A stretch of DNA of 64,000 nucleotides from Myotis daubentonii. Its lineage: Eukaryota; Chordata; Mammalia; Chiroptera; Vespertilionidae. The notes below the pieces were generated by a model. It searched no databases and was not told the origin of the DNA. It worked only from the letters and a program-made list of their open reading frames with translations. The stretch spans positions 104,682,671 through 104,746,670 of the forward strand of contig NC_081844.1 of NCBI RefSeq assembly GCF_963259705.1. Reading direction: 5' to 3'. The translations under genes and the position numbers were made by a program. This document shows positions 55,313 to 64,000 of the stretch, piece after piece (the first letter of the stretch is position 1; every line of letters starts with the position of its first letter).

Positions 55313-56299
55313 CCCAGTGTCTGACATTTAAGTGCCCAACTAATATTAGCTCTCCTTCTTCCAGATCTTTTCTTCCCTTGCCGCAACCGTGTACAAAGTC
55401 CTTAGTGATAAGTAGAGGGCTTAGCGTGCTGCCCAACACATACTTAGCCCTTTAAATGGTAGTTGTTATCCTTCAGCCCACAGTGCCTCCTGCCCGAGAC
55501 GTACTATCCTTTCGTGACGCCTTTTCCTGTTGAAGGTTGACCTTGTGTCATCTATAACCTGGATGCAAACGTTTGCAGGAGAAGGCGAGGGGCTACTTAG
55601 GAGTCCTCTCCAGAGCTCACATCCCCTCGATGCCCCTGACTCTGACTTTTCTCGGGGAGATGTGAGCTGAGGACATCACGCTGGCCGGGACTGAAAGCAG
55701 GCTGCTCTGCCCAGCCCTTTCCCAGGCACTCGGTGAGAAGCGTGGAAGGCTGTCACTGGTGAATGCACCAAGAATAAATCCTTGTTTCTGAAACTACTCC
55801 TTTTGCAATCACATTTGTGAACTTCCCCACCCACACCTCCAAGGATGCAATTAGAAACATTTAGAGAAATTGTCTGCTGTTCAGTTAGAAATTGAGGGGG
55901 TGGGGGGGGGGAGGAGGTGTCCAACGATAGCCCCTCTCCTGGCCAGCAGGCCTCACAGGCCCACAGGCTTGCAAGACTTTAACCAGAGGCTGGGAGGGGC
56001 CAGAGAAGGCCCCCCCCCCCCGCCTCATGCAGCTCTGAACAGCAGGCAGACGAGTCATGTAAAACTAGAGTCCACATCCACGCCTGCCGAAGGAGGAGGC
56101 CTGAGTCTGCTATACCCAGTCAGTTAGTGAGAAACTTCGCCGAGGAGCCAGGACACTACCACGAATGAGGAAGAGGCACCATGAAAACACAACTTCTGTT
56201 TTTCATGGACCATGACCCCAGGAACAACTCCAGTATGTCTTGGAGGTGGGCTTGTGTGGTTAGACATAAAAAATGCCTCTTTAAAGAGGGATTCCTAAA
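55313..56299. other. Single-copy sequence with G- and C-rich runs
   Basis: Near-perfect G tract at 55896-55910 and C11 at about 56011-56021. A weak L2/MIR-like end lies near 55400-55460. Confidence 0.35.
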
Positions 56300-57055
56300 A
56301 CACACAGCAGACAGAGCGAGCTTCTTAAAACCCAAAGCAGTGGCCTCCCTTCGCACTTGGAAGAAAATCCAAACTTTTGTCTCTGATCCACAGGGGCCCA
56401 CAGGACCTGGCCACCGCCTGTCTCTCTGACCTCGTCTTACACCTCACCTGCCCTCATTTCGCACATCCCACCTCAGGGCCTTTGTACCTGCTGTGCGGTT
56501 GCCCCAGAATGTTGTTCTGCCAGGTTTTTGCATGACTGACTGTCATTATTCAGACCTACATTAAAACATCAGCTCTCTAAGAGGCCACCCACTGAAAATA
56601 GGTCCTTCCCCATTCCATTCTACCTCATTACTTTGTGATATTTTAAAAAATATATTTGTATTGATTTCAGAAAGGAAGGAAGAGGGAGAGAGAGAGAGGT
56701 AGAAACATCAATGATGAGAGAGAACATTGTTCAGCTGCCTCCTGCATAGTCCCTCACCCGGAATCGAACCATGACCTCCTGGTTCATAGATTGATAATCA
56801 ACCTCTGAGCCACACCCACTGGGCTCTTAGTAATATTTTACCAGTAGTAGATATCACTGTCTAAAATTATCTTACACATGTATTTACTTGCTTAATATGT
56901 TTCCCCACCCCTGACCCTCTGACCAACAGGAATATGAGCTCCTTAAGCAGAAATCCCTTGTTAATCTCACTCATGGCTGTATCCCCCGCACCTGGAAGGG
57001 TGCTAGAACATAGTAGGTGCTTAAGAAATACTTGCTAAATTAAGGAATGTGTGAA
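56300..57055 (+). mobile_element. L2 LINE 3' end, long copy (plus strand), split by Ves
   Basis: Follows L2 sense order: 'aaacccaaagcagtggcctcccttcgcacttggaagaaaatccaaac', 'gacctggccaccgcctgtctctctgacctcgtc', 'cctcagggcctttgtacctgctgtgc', then (after the Ves) 'atcactgtctaaaattatcttacacatg', 'atgagctccttaagcag' and 'catagtaggtgcttaagaaatacttg'. Confidence 0.93.
56636..56840 (-). mobile_element. Short Ves SINE (minus strand) inside L2, with flanking duplication
   Basis: TGATATTTTA (56636-56645) and TAATATTTTA (56831-56840) flank about 185 bp. In reverse: head 'gagccacacccactgggc', 'cggaatcgaaccatgacctcctggttcat', 'agctgcctcctgc' and (GA)-rich body. It is shorter than the other copies and lacks part of the middle. 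Confidence 0.93.
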
Positions 57056-57182
57056 AGAACAATCTCACTCTGGTTTATCAAATATAATTTTAGATGGAGT
57101 GTGCTCAGAGTAGAACAAAATTCTTTCAGTTCCAAATTCTCTCCTAAGGCAACACATGACCCTAACATTCCATAGTTTGTGG

Positions 57183-57195
57183 ATGGGGGGGGGGG
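57183..57195. repeat. Poly(G) tract
   Basis: G run of about 12 after 'tggat'. Length uncertain. Confidence 0.8.
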
Positions 57196-57239
57196 TTCCT
57201 GTAACATTTGTTCAGAGATGGGGAATCTTATAATAAACT

Positions 57240-57360
57240 CAGCCTCTCATCTAGCCAACCTCTACTGATCCCATACTACGTGCAAGTTCAAGTCTAGATT
57301 CTGCCACTACAGCAATGAATAAGTGGACAGAAATTTCTCCCAGGTGGAGCTGCCAGTGCT
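57240..57360 (-). mobile_element. Possible L2 end (minus strand)
   Basis: 'aacctctactgatcccatactacgtgcaag' and 'gcaatgaataagtggacag' resemble a worn antisense L2 end. Confidence 0.45.
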
Positions 57361-57374
57361 GACAGGGGCAACAT

Positions 57375-57560
57375 GGTGGGTTTATGAAAAGAACACAGGG
57401 GTTGGAGTCAGAAAGACCCCGATTTCAATTCCTGCCCCATTGTATACTAAACGTCTGTCTAGGCCAGCTGCTTGACCTCCATGCATCTTACTTTCCTCCT
57501 CTATGAAATGGGCACACAGCTGACCTCCTGAGGTTGTTGAGATAATTCAGTAAGGCGATG
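57375..57560 (+). repeat. MIR (plus strand)
   Basis: 'aagaacacaggggttggagtcagaaagaccccgatttcaattcctgcccc' and 'cttactttcctcctctatgaaatgggcac', then 'gaggttgttgagataattc'. Confidence 0.9.
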
Positions 57561-58434
57561 AATGAATGGAATTTGCCTGCCTTCTACCTCCCCTTGGGAT
57601 GAAGGGTCTCACTGTATTCCTTGGAAGATTTGAAGTCACCCCACACAGAGCCATGTGCATGGGCTCCAACCAGGATCCAAAGGGGTTAGTTTCAAAGGAT
57701 GAATGTGTGACCAGTTCAGGCTCCTCTTCTGGCCTAATTCAGAGCAGCCTTGGGACCCTGCCCCTCCTGCTCCTTGTCGGCGAGGGCAGTTCTCTGAGAA
57801 GACACCAAGCCCGCAGTTCTAGCCAATGCCCACAGCGCTGGGCGGGGTTGCACACAGCTCACCCTGTGAGCTGCCATGAAGTACACAGGAGTGTGTCAGG
57901 GCACATCCAGAGTATAAGGCAACCACGTGGCACCTTTCTGTTTTGCTGAGATGCTGGGCCTTTGACATGGAGCAAGTCTCAGGGAGCTCTGGATCTGTGC
58001 CATCAGAAGCTGTCCCTGAAGGACGGTGACTTGGTTAATGCTATCACAGAGCAGGGCCCCTGGTCACCAAAGGATGTCACTGCGCCCGCACAGAGACAGG
58101 CACCCCCAAAGCAAATGGCTGCGGGAGTACTTTTTCAATATTTCATGCTTTTGGACACTGTTGTCATCCTTCCTACCTGCTAGCAGCTATCCCCAAATAA
58201 AGGAAACCTCCTAGCATGCTCTGTTCCGAGAGGCACACACTGATTTACTAAAAAGCTGGACGTTGGGCATGTTGTTAACCAACATCAGAGTCGAAGGGTG
58301 CTTAGGTGTTGGTCCCGCACTGTGATGGGGAGCACCGGGTGTGCCCGCAGATGGTCACCGGTAGGGGGAGGCATCACTTCCTCTGCCCAGGTCAGGACTG
58401 CAGTTACCTGATCTGCACAGTTTCTCTGGACCAG
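57561..58434. other. Single-copy intronic sequence
   Basis: The 127-codon plus frame 57566-57949 begins inside the MIR end and has no known motif. Confidence 0.35.
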
Positions 58435-58665
58435 AGCCATCAGCAATGACAATAGTAGTCATCGTTGATAATGATTGAGGGCTTTCTCTGTCCCCAGTGC
58501 TTTACAAAAATTAATTTAATTCTCCTTAGAGCTGTATGCCCCAGGGACTCTTTCTACCCCTTTTACAGACGAGGACGCTGAGGCACAAGACCCTGCCCAA
58601 GGTCACACAACTAGTAAGGGGTAGAGCTGAGATTTGAACTCAGGCCGCCCAGCTCCTAGACCCCC
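58435..58665 (-). repeat. MIR, near full length (minus strand)
   Basis: 'ttctctgtccccagtgctttacaaaaattaatttaattctcc', 'ccttttacagacgaggacgctgaggcac', 'cccaaggtcacacaactagtaaggggtagagctgagatttgaactcagg'. Confidence 0.95.
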
Positions 58666-58684
58666 ACTCTGAAGCTCTCCATCC

Positions 58685-58800
58685 TGGCAGAACCGGATGT
58701 AAGCTCCTTAGAGCTCTTGAAAACACAGCCTCATCTATCCTGCCCACTGCTGCACCCCAACACCTAGTGCAGTGCCCAGAACTTGATGGTCGCTCAGATG
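58685..58800 (+). mobile_element. L2 3' end fragment (plus strand)
   Basis: 'atgtaagctccttagagctcttgaaaacac…ctgctgcaccccaacacctagtgcagtgcccagaac'. Confidence 0.78.
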
Positions 58801-61134
58801 GCACGCATACTCTAGTCTCCGCAAATCTCACCACAAGCTCCCATTCTGAGCTGCCCGATGGAGGAAGGGGTGGTAGACGCCCTGTTTTTCCTGACACCAC
58901 AGCCTCCCACCTTCGGTCCTGGATCCGCCACACAGCCAGCACCAATTCCATCCAAGAATAAAATCTGTTATATAACCACATGGCAGTCGCAGGGGTAAAT
59001 GGAGAAGCAACCTCAAAGTGTCACTCGGCCACTTTTAGTCTCCAACAGAAATCGATGGTCCAGTAGCTAGAACGTCTCCTCTCCCTGTGAGCCTCCCTGG
59101 GCATGCAAACTTTGCTTCCTCTCCTTTCCTGGGTGCTCTCTCTATTTTATTTTATTTTATTTTGGTCGTGCACATTATTTGAAGTTACTATAGCAACGTG
59201 TCACCAGCTGGTATCGCATAGTAATGTTGGCATTTTAGGTAGCAAGCTCCCGAAGTTGGCTGTTTTCCTCCCTCTGCGATCTCATCACTCCCCCTGATCT
59301 CAGGTGAGTGGGGGACACATTGGCAGCAGCCATGCCCCTCCCCCTGTTCTGTTTGTGTTTCAAGGCCAGGGGAACCTTTAGCCTCTTCCTGGTTCCCCTG
59401 GCACTGCAGGGGTCCTGGCTGGTGTGTAAGTGCATTTGCATCAGTGCTGGTTAAATGGGTATGTTAGGTTGAGTGTTGTGCACCGAAGCTATCAATGTGG
59501 TGGTGATGGTGATGGTGATGATGATGATTTTTTTTATGCAAAGGAGTAGGATGATTTGGGGAGGGCTGCTCTCCTGATCACAATCATCTAGTAGCCCAGC
59601 TAATTAATATTAATCACACGATCCTGGGTTTTTCTTTTTCCCTCTCGCCTGGGCACAGTGAAGGGACCCCGACTGTTTGCCTTTGGAGCTTCGGCCCTCT
59701 CCCAGGTGTGCGAGACCTCCCACACACGGCTGGGCTGAATTAATGAAGAGGGCTGATTGTCTGGGTGGCTGGAGAGGCTTAGCAGCCCCTCATCAGCCGA
59801 GTGCCTGCATGATTGCACTTATTTTTACACGTTTGACCTAGTTTCACACCGTGTCTCCTCATGCTGTGATTCATTAGCTACGTTTTAAACCGCCCTGAGA
59901 GGAGCCGGGGTGACTCTGCCCGGTTTGTGCCAGCGTCTTGGATACAATTTCTCTCCGGAATTTGATATGCAGGTCCCCCTGGTATTCCGTTTTGGGAAGC
60001 AATTTCCCATCCGGGCGCCTGGCATGCTGCTTGGGTATGGATGAGTGGCTGCCTCATGCCTTGGTAGTAAATCTATGTCCACTACAGCATCTCGGCCAGG
60101 GCTGGGAAGAGGCGGTCCTCACCAGCCTGGACTGCAGGGGACCCCTCCACCCCCCTGCTCCCCACACAGCCCTCAAAGGCTGCTGACAGGGCTCGGGTTG
60201 TGGGCTGCTACACTATAAAGTTTGAGCTGTGCCAATGGCAGGAGTATCTGAGTTGCCGAGGCAGATGCAGTCTGACCATCACCCCCACCCCCAATTCCCC
60301 TCTCTCTTTCTAAACATTTAAAACATGGTGGATGCAGGGGATCTCAAACTTGTAGGAAGGAAAGGGGGCAGGAAGTGAAAAGGTGGATTTCCATGCCCAG
60401 GAGACTGCTGATCTGGGGGACACGGCAGAGGAGCCTAGTGCGAAACCATCATTCTGTCTGCGTGACAGAGGTTTTCTGGTTTTGATTTTGTTTGTTTTTT
60501 TGTTTTTTTAATTTAAATGACTGGAGGAGCCTTTTCAAAATATGAACCTGCGGCTGGCGTGTCCAGCCATTTCACAGATCAGTCAGTCTCCCTGGTGGGA
60601 TGTCTGACAGGTGTGGCTCTAAGGTGGGCTCCACACCATGGTAGAAACAGGGGCGCTCCCCGTCGGAAGTGAAACGCTGTCATTTCTCACTAACAGCCAA
60701 ATGCAGGTAACTTGTCCAAACTTCAGTCTCCCGCACTACTGAGAGGCACTCAGCCGGCGTTTCTCCGTGGCCGTTACAACGAAGGAAGGGACACGCTGGC
60801 AAAAGTAATGCTGACGGGTGGGTGAGCTGGAACACCCCGAGCCAGTCCTTACACAAAGATAATGGTTTCTTTCATGAACCAGCCACTCTCTCTCGGTGGG
60901 GACCCGTCCCCCTCCCCCTCTCGATGTTTTTCTAAAAGGAAGCATGGAAGTTTCTCTAAACAAGGCTTCAGACAATGCAGCCCTTTCAAGGTAATGCCAG
61001 TGAACTTGAGCGCGGAGGTTTGTTTTTCGCCTTTTTGCCCCCTTCACATTCAAATCAAGCCTTTGGGAATGACAAGCATTCCCGTGCCTGTGCATTCGGG
61101 GCAGCCTGCGGCTCTCACAATGGTGGATTTCCCA

Positions 61135-61135
<1 letters not shown>
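58801..61135. other. Repeat-poor stretch of 2.3 kb with two small simple repeats
   Basis: (TTTTA)4 at 59144-59163 and a (GGTGAT)n-type tract at 59497-59528. 59560-59660 and 59810-59890 are AT-rich with TTAATTAATATTAATC-like motifs. A T-rich run is at 60480-60525. No gene recognised despite several frames below 150 codons. Confidence 0.35.

Positions 61136-61175
<40 letters not shown>
61136..61175. repeat. (CA)n microsatellite
   Basis: About 20 CA units. Confidence 0.95.
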
Positions 61176-61176
<1 letters not shown>

Positions 61177-61596
61177 CGCCCAACCCCAGGACTCCTTTAT
61201 GCCAAAGCTTTAAAAGTAAACTATTGTCCAAGAGACGATCGCATTTTCTCTCACGGGATCATCCATCACAGAGAAGAAAGCCTGGCCAGCCTCTTACCTT
61301 GAAGCAGTGGTTACCTGCAGGGGAGGTCCTCCCGCGCCTTGCACAGCGAGCCAGGCTCTGGCCAGCAGCGGACTTACTCCACGAGAAGGAATAATAAGTC
61401 CTTCATGTTGTAATTTCCACTGTTTAGATGCAAGAAGTGTAGTGGGTCTGCTCACGTAGGAATAAATAAAAAGCCGAACAAACTGCTGGGCTGCTACCAT
61501 GTGAAAGAAAAGACCTCTAGTGGCCACAGGCTGAATTCTTTGAGGAAGGGAGACAGGAGATTGGAGGGAGTAGGAAATAGTGTGTGTGCTCTTTCC

Positions 61597-61599
<3 letters not shown>
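61176..61599. other. Single-copy sequence between microsatellites
   Basis: Nothing recognised. The frames here extend out of the neighbouring repeats. Confidence 0.35.
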
Positions 61600-61670
<71 letters not shown>

Positions 61671-61688
61671 ACACACACACATACACAC
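61600..61688. repeat. Compound (TC)n(AC)n microsatellite
   Basis: About 32 TC units at 61600-61663, then TTCTCTT and (AC)n at 61671-61688. A long polypyrimidine/polypurine mirror tract followed by alternating purine-pyrimidine. It has no SINE head. Confidence 0.95.
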
Positions 61689-62017
61689 CCCACCTCCCAA
61701 ACTCTAAGATTCCTCCTTTCCTGCATGCAGCCTGTCCAGAGAGATGCACAGTAACAAAGCCCGCGTCCTGGTTTAAGTGGGACCTGGTTAAGTTAGCAGT
61801 GATGGTGTTCTGTCTGGTTTGATAGGGACTGACAATGGCACAAACTCACCCCATCCCTGGGGGCCTGAGCTGGAGAGAGACTCACCAAGGCGGCCTGGAT
61901 GGCCAAGGTGGTCGCCCGGTGCAGAGGCTGGGGTCCCCATCACCAGACACAGCGTCCACGCTGCTGCCCCTGAGAGTCGAGTCTTGCACTGTCTGCAGCT
62001 TGCATGCTTTCTGAGCA

Positions 62018-62020
<3 letters not shown>

Positions 62021-62061
<41 letters not shown>
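62021..62061. repeat. (GT)n microsatellite
   Basis: About 20 uninterrupted GT units. Confidence 0.95.
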
Positions 62062-62062
<1 letters not shown>

Positions 62063-63254
62063 ACACTAGCAGACCTGGCCTGGTGCTCGGAGGGCCCTGT
62101 GGTTGTCTTGAAATTCTGAATAATTTTTAACAAGGACTCTGCATTTTCATATCGTCTGAGCCCCACTAATTGCATAGCTGGCCTTGCTGATGGGGAAAGC
62201 AACGCCCCCCAACCCCCCGCTGCCCCCACCAACATCCTTGTTGGAAAGAACCAGAAAGCAAATGAGAGTCCCCATCTTTGGGAGCTACTTTAGGGAATGT
62301 GAACTTGAGGGACATTCGATTCCCAAAAGACTTCCTGTGGAGGGATAGGGAAGGCGCTTCCTGGGACATCGGGGCTGTTCTTCCACCACCAACGACACTG
62401 CACGTCGGTCATCTGGGAGAAGACTTTTACTTCATATTTTTTATATATTTTCAACAAAGGAAAAAGTTGGGGGTCTTTTTGTTTTGGGGTGTGTTTGTGT
62501 GATTTTTTGTTGTTGTTGTTTTAACTAAGACAGAATTTGTGATACCAGACCTGCTTTCCTGGTTCAAGCATGGTACCTCCAGGCCCACCCCGTTAGTGTG
62601 TGGCACCCTTAACAGAGGGGCTCCCTGGAGACATCCATGCCTCCCCAAGCCGACCACCTTCCGCAGCCCTGTTCTTGCCCGCGCCTCGTGGGGCTTCTGT
62701 GGCTCAGAGAGCAGTCCCACTGGAACCTCGTAGGAGGTAGTCTCCAGTGGCCCACCCACCCCACCCCACAGTGGGTTTGTAGACAGTACTTCCTTTCCCA
62801 CGTTTCCAGAGCAGATCTCCCTAAATGCTGCCTACAGACACGAGACCTAGCAGGATACACACCGTGATACAGACTCATAGGGTCTGGGAGGGAAGAGGCA
62901 GGAAAGGGTGAGACATGGACTCCGCTGCCTGAAAGGATATGCCTCTTGCTCCTCAGAGCCCACAGGTCCTTCCAGACCCACCTGGTCTCCAGTCCTTGCA
63001 GGGGTTCCCCTCTTGTCTGATCCCTCTGCTGCAGGGTTTGCTTCCTGATCGAGGGTCCTGTACTCGTCCCCTCATGGATGTCACTCTTACTTTCCCAACG
63101 AGTTCACAAGCTCCTGGGGAACAAGAACCACGTCTTCTCATTTCTTTCATCCTCCATGGCCCTTGACAAGTGCTGGTCCTGATGGCTGCCGGCCTCCCAG
63201 AGGCTCGCTCATGGTGGTCCATGGAGAACTGCAGGGCATTCAAGGTGCTATCGG
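62062..63254. other. Single-copy intronic sequence
   Basis: A (TTG)n/T-rich tract lies at 62478-62521. 63060-63180 faintly resembles L2 ('acaagctcctggggaacaagaaccacg') but is not called. No exon recognised. Confidence 0.35.
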
Positions 63255-63420
63255 CCATTTGATTCTTCTGTGCACCTCTCGGGGTAGACATAGGTGGATT
63301 ATTATCCCACTTTACAGGTAAAAAAAATGGGGCTTAGACATGTGCAATTATTTACAAGAAAATCAAACTGTCTCTAGGATCTTGATATGGGCTAGATCTC
63401 CTGACGCCAGCACAGTGCTC
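63255..63420 (-). repeat. MIR fragment (minus strand)
   Basis: 'ggattattatcccactttacaggtaaaaaaaatggggcttagac' is the reverse MIR core, with the remainder diverged. Confidence 0.65.
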
Positions 63421-63454
63421 TGTCCCCAATGCCCAAGCAGCTGGAGAGGTAAAG

Positions 63455-63550
63455 ATTGGGCCTTGTATTCTATCTGGAGCTCCTATTCCAGTCCCAGGCA
63501 CATACTAGGTGCTCAGTAAATGCTTTTTGGATGAATGAGCTGATGAATGA
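63455..63550 (+). mobile_element. L2 3' end (plus strand)
   Basis: 'tccagtcccaggcacatactaggtgctcagtaaatgctttttggatgaatgagctgatgaatgag' is the L2 terminus with its ATGA-type tail. Confidence 0.88.
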
Positions 63551-63616
63551 GCCATAAAGAGGCATTTCCTTACAGAGAATTGCATATGATGATCTGGTAA
63601 GGACGCATTCTTCATC

Positions 63617-63863
63617 CCTGGGGGGCATATTTTTATAAAAATTATTTTTATTGATTTCAGAGAGGAAGGGGGAGGGAAAGAGATGGAAACATCAATGAGA
63701 AAGAATCATTGATCGGCTGCCTCCTGCACACCCCCCACTGGGGACTGAGCTCACAACCTGGGCATGTGCCCTTGACCGGAATCGAACCCGGGACCCTTCA
63801 GTCCTCAGGCTGATGCTCAATCCACTGAGCCAAACTGGCTAGGGTCCTGGGGGCATTTTTATA
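63617..63863 (-). mobile_element. Ves SINE (minus strand), about 100 bp upstream of the splice acceptor
   Basis: Flanks CCTGGGGGGCATATTTTTATA (left, split: CCTGGGGGGCAT/ATTTTTATA) and CCTGGGGGCATTTTTATA (right) form a slightly decayed target duplication. In reverse the head reads 'caatccactgagccaaactggctaggg' with B-box complement 'ggaatcgaacccgggacc'. The insertion lies 101 bp before the DOCK-like exon. Confidence 0.95.
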
Positions 63864-63942
63864 CTTGCCTGGGATAGTTGGGATATCTGAAGTCAAAGAA
63901 ATGAACGTGAACCTCGCAGTCTCCTCACCATTATTTCACGAC

Positions 63943-63964
63943 ACTTTTCTTTTGTTTCTTGCAG
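63943..63964 (+). promoter_or_regulatory. 3' splice site (polypyrimidine tract plus CAG) of the terminal exon
   Basis: A run of almost only T and C (cttttcttttgtttcttg) is followed by CAG, with no AG inside the tract. A possible branch point lies in the TTCAC/CTCAC motifs 20-40 bases upstream. This matches a mammalian acceptor closely and sets the start of the DOCK-like exon. Confidence 0.7.
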
Positions 63965-64000
63965 AGTCACTTTGTGGCATGTATGACAGCAATCTTACAC
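63965..64000 (+). CDS. Start of an internal exon of a DOCK1/2/5-type Rac GEF (partial, runs off the window)
   Basis: Immediately after a strong 3' splice site, 36 bases read in phase 0 as SHFVACMTAILH, twelve codons without a stop. The core FVACMTAIL matches from memory a conserved stretch of DOCK family A proteins (DOCK1, DOCK2, DOCK5), between the DHR1 (phosphoinositide-binding) and DHR2 (exchange) domains. These are cytoplasmic proteins that, with ELMO, activate Rac to drive actin remodelling and migration. DOCK1 and DOCK2 are both known for very large introns, which fits about 64 kb of non-coding sequence upstream. One other frame is also open (SLCGMYDSNLT) but I do not recognise it. The member cannot be decided from twelve residues. 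If the next AG were used instead, the exon would begin two bases later. Confidence 0.62.

Noticed and set aside
60736..62235. Frames of 117-146 codons around the CA, CT and GT arrays
   Set aside because: Dinucleotide repeats are free of stops in most phases and generate such frames on both strands.
1..63964. Endogenous retrovirus or viral fragments
   Set aside because: No long terminal repeats, primer-binding site or viral-like coding stretches were recognised on either strand.

Overview
This window is non-coding DNA from a mammal, and the repeats point to a vesper bat (Vespertilionidae). Ten tRNA-derived SINEs of the bat Ves type are scattered through it, most with recognisable target-site duplications. 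It also carries three class II elements of the kind that expanded in vespertilionid bats: a 5' HeliBat-type Helitron end (35552), a 69-bp hAT MITE with a perfect 8-bp target duplication (23157), and a SPIN-type hAT element (26261). The older repeat layer (MIR, L2, L1M, MER5A-, MER20- and Charlie-like hAT fragments) is ordinary mammalian genome. No bacterial, phage or viral gene is visible.

The only protein-coding sequence I can support is the last 36 bases. A long pyrimidine tract and CAG (63943-63964) form a good 3' splice site. The sequence after it reads SHFVACMTAILH in phase 0, which matches from memory a conserved stretch of the DOCK1/2/5 group of Rac guanine-nucleotide exchange factors. 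The simplest reading is that positions 1-63964 are part of one very large intron on the + strand, ending at a DOCK-family exon that runs off the window. The many open reading frames elsewhere overlap simple repeats, SINEs or shadow frames and show no coding support.

Layout: 1-9 kb is mostly single-copy sequence with MIR pieces and two Ves SINEs. From 9-30 kb there are L1 ends, L2, MER5A/MER20, the hAT MITE, SPIN, and a nested MIR/L1/Ves insertion at 27.6-28.0 kb. From 30-43 kb there is a GATA-type tetranucleotide array, the Helitron and four Ves copies. From 44-51.7 kb the window is dominated by long minus-strand L2 copies. From 54-64 kb there is a long plus-strand L2 3' end, a cluster of CA, CT and GT microsatellites, and the exon start. 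Several single-copy AT-rich blocks without repeats (5.3, 16.9, 22.8, 33.2 and 53.5 kb) are only speculative candidates for intronic regulatory elements.

I did not find a new gene system. The more informative observations are the recently acquired DNA transposons, their nested or duplicated ends, and the identity of the terminal exon. Family names rest on recalled consensus sequences without a database search, and repeat boundaries given without a target duplication are approximate.
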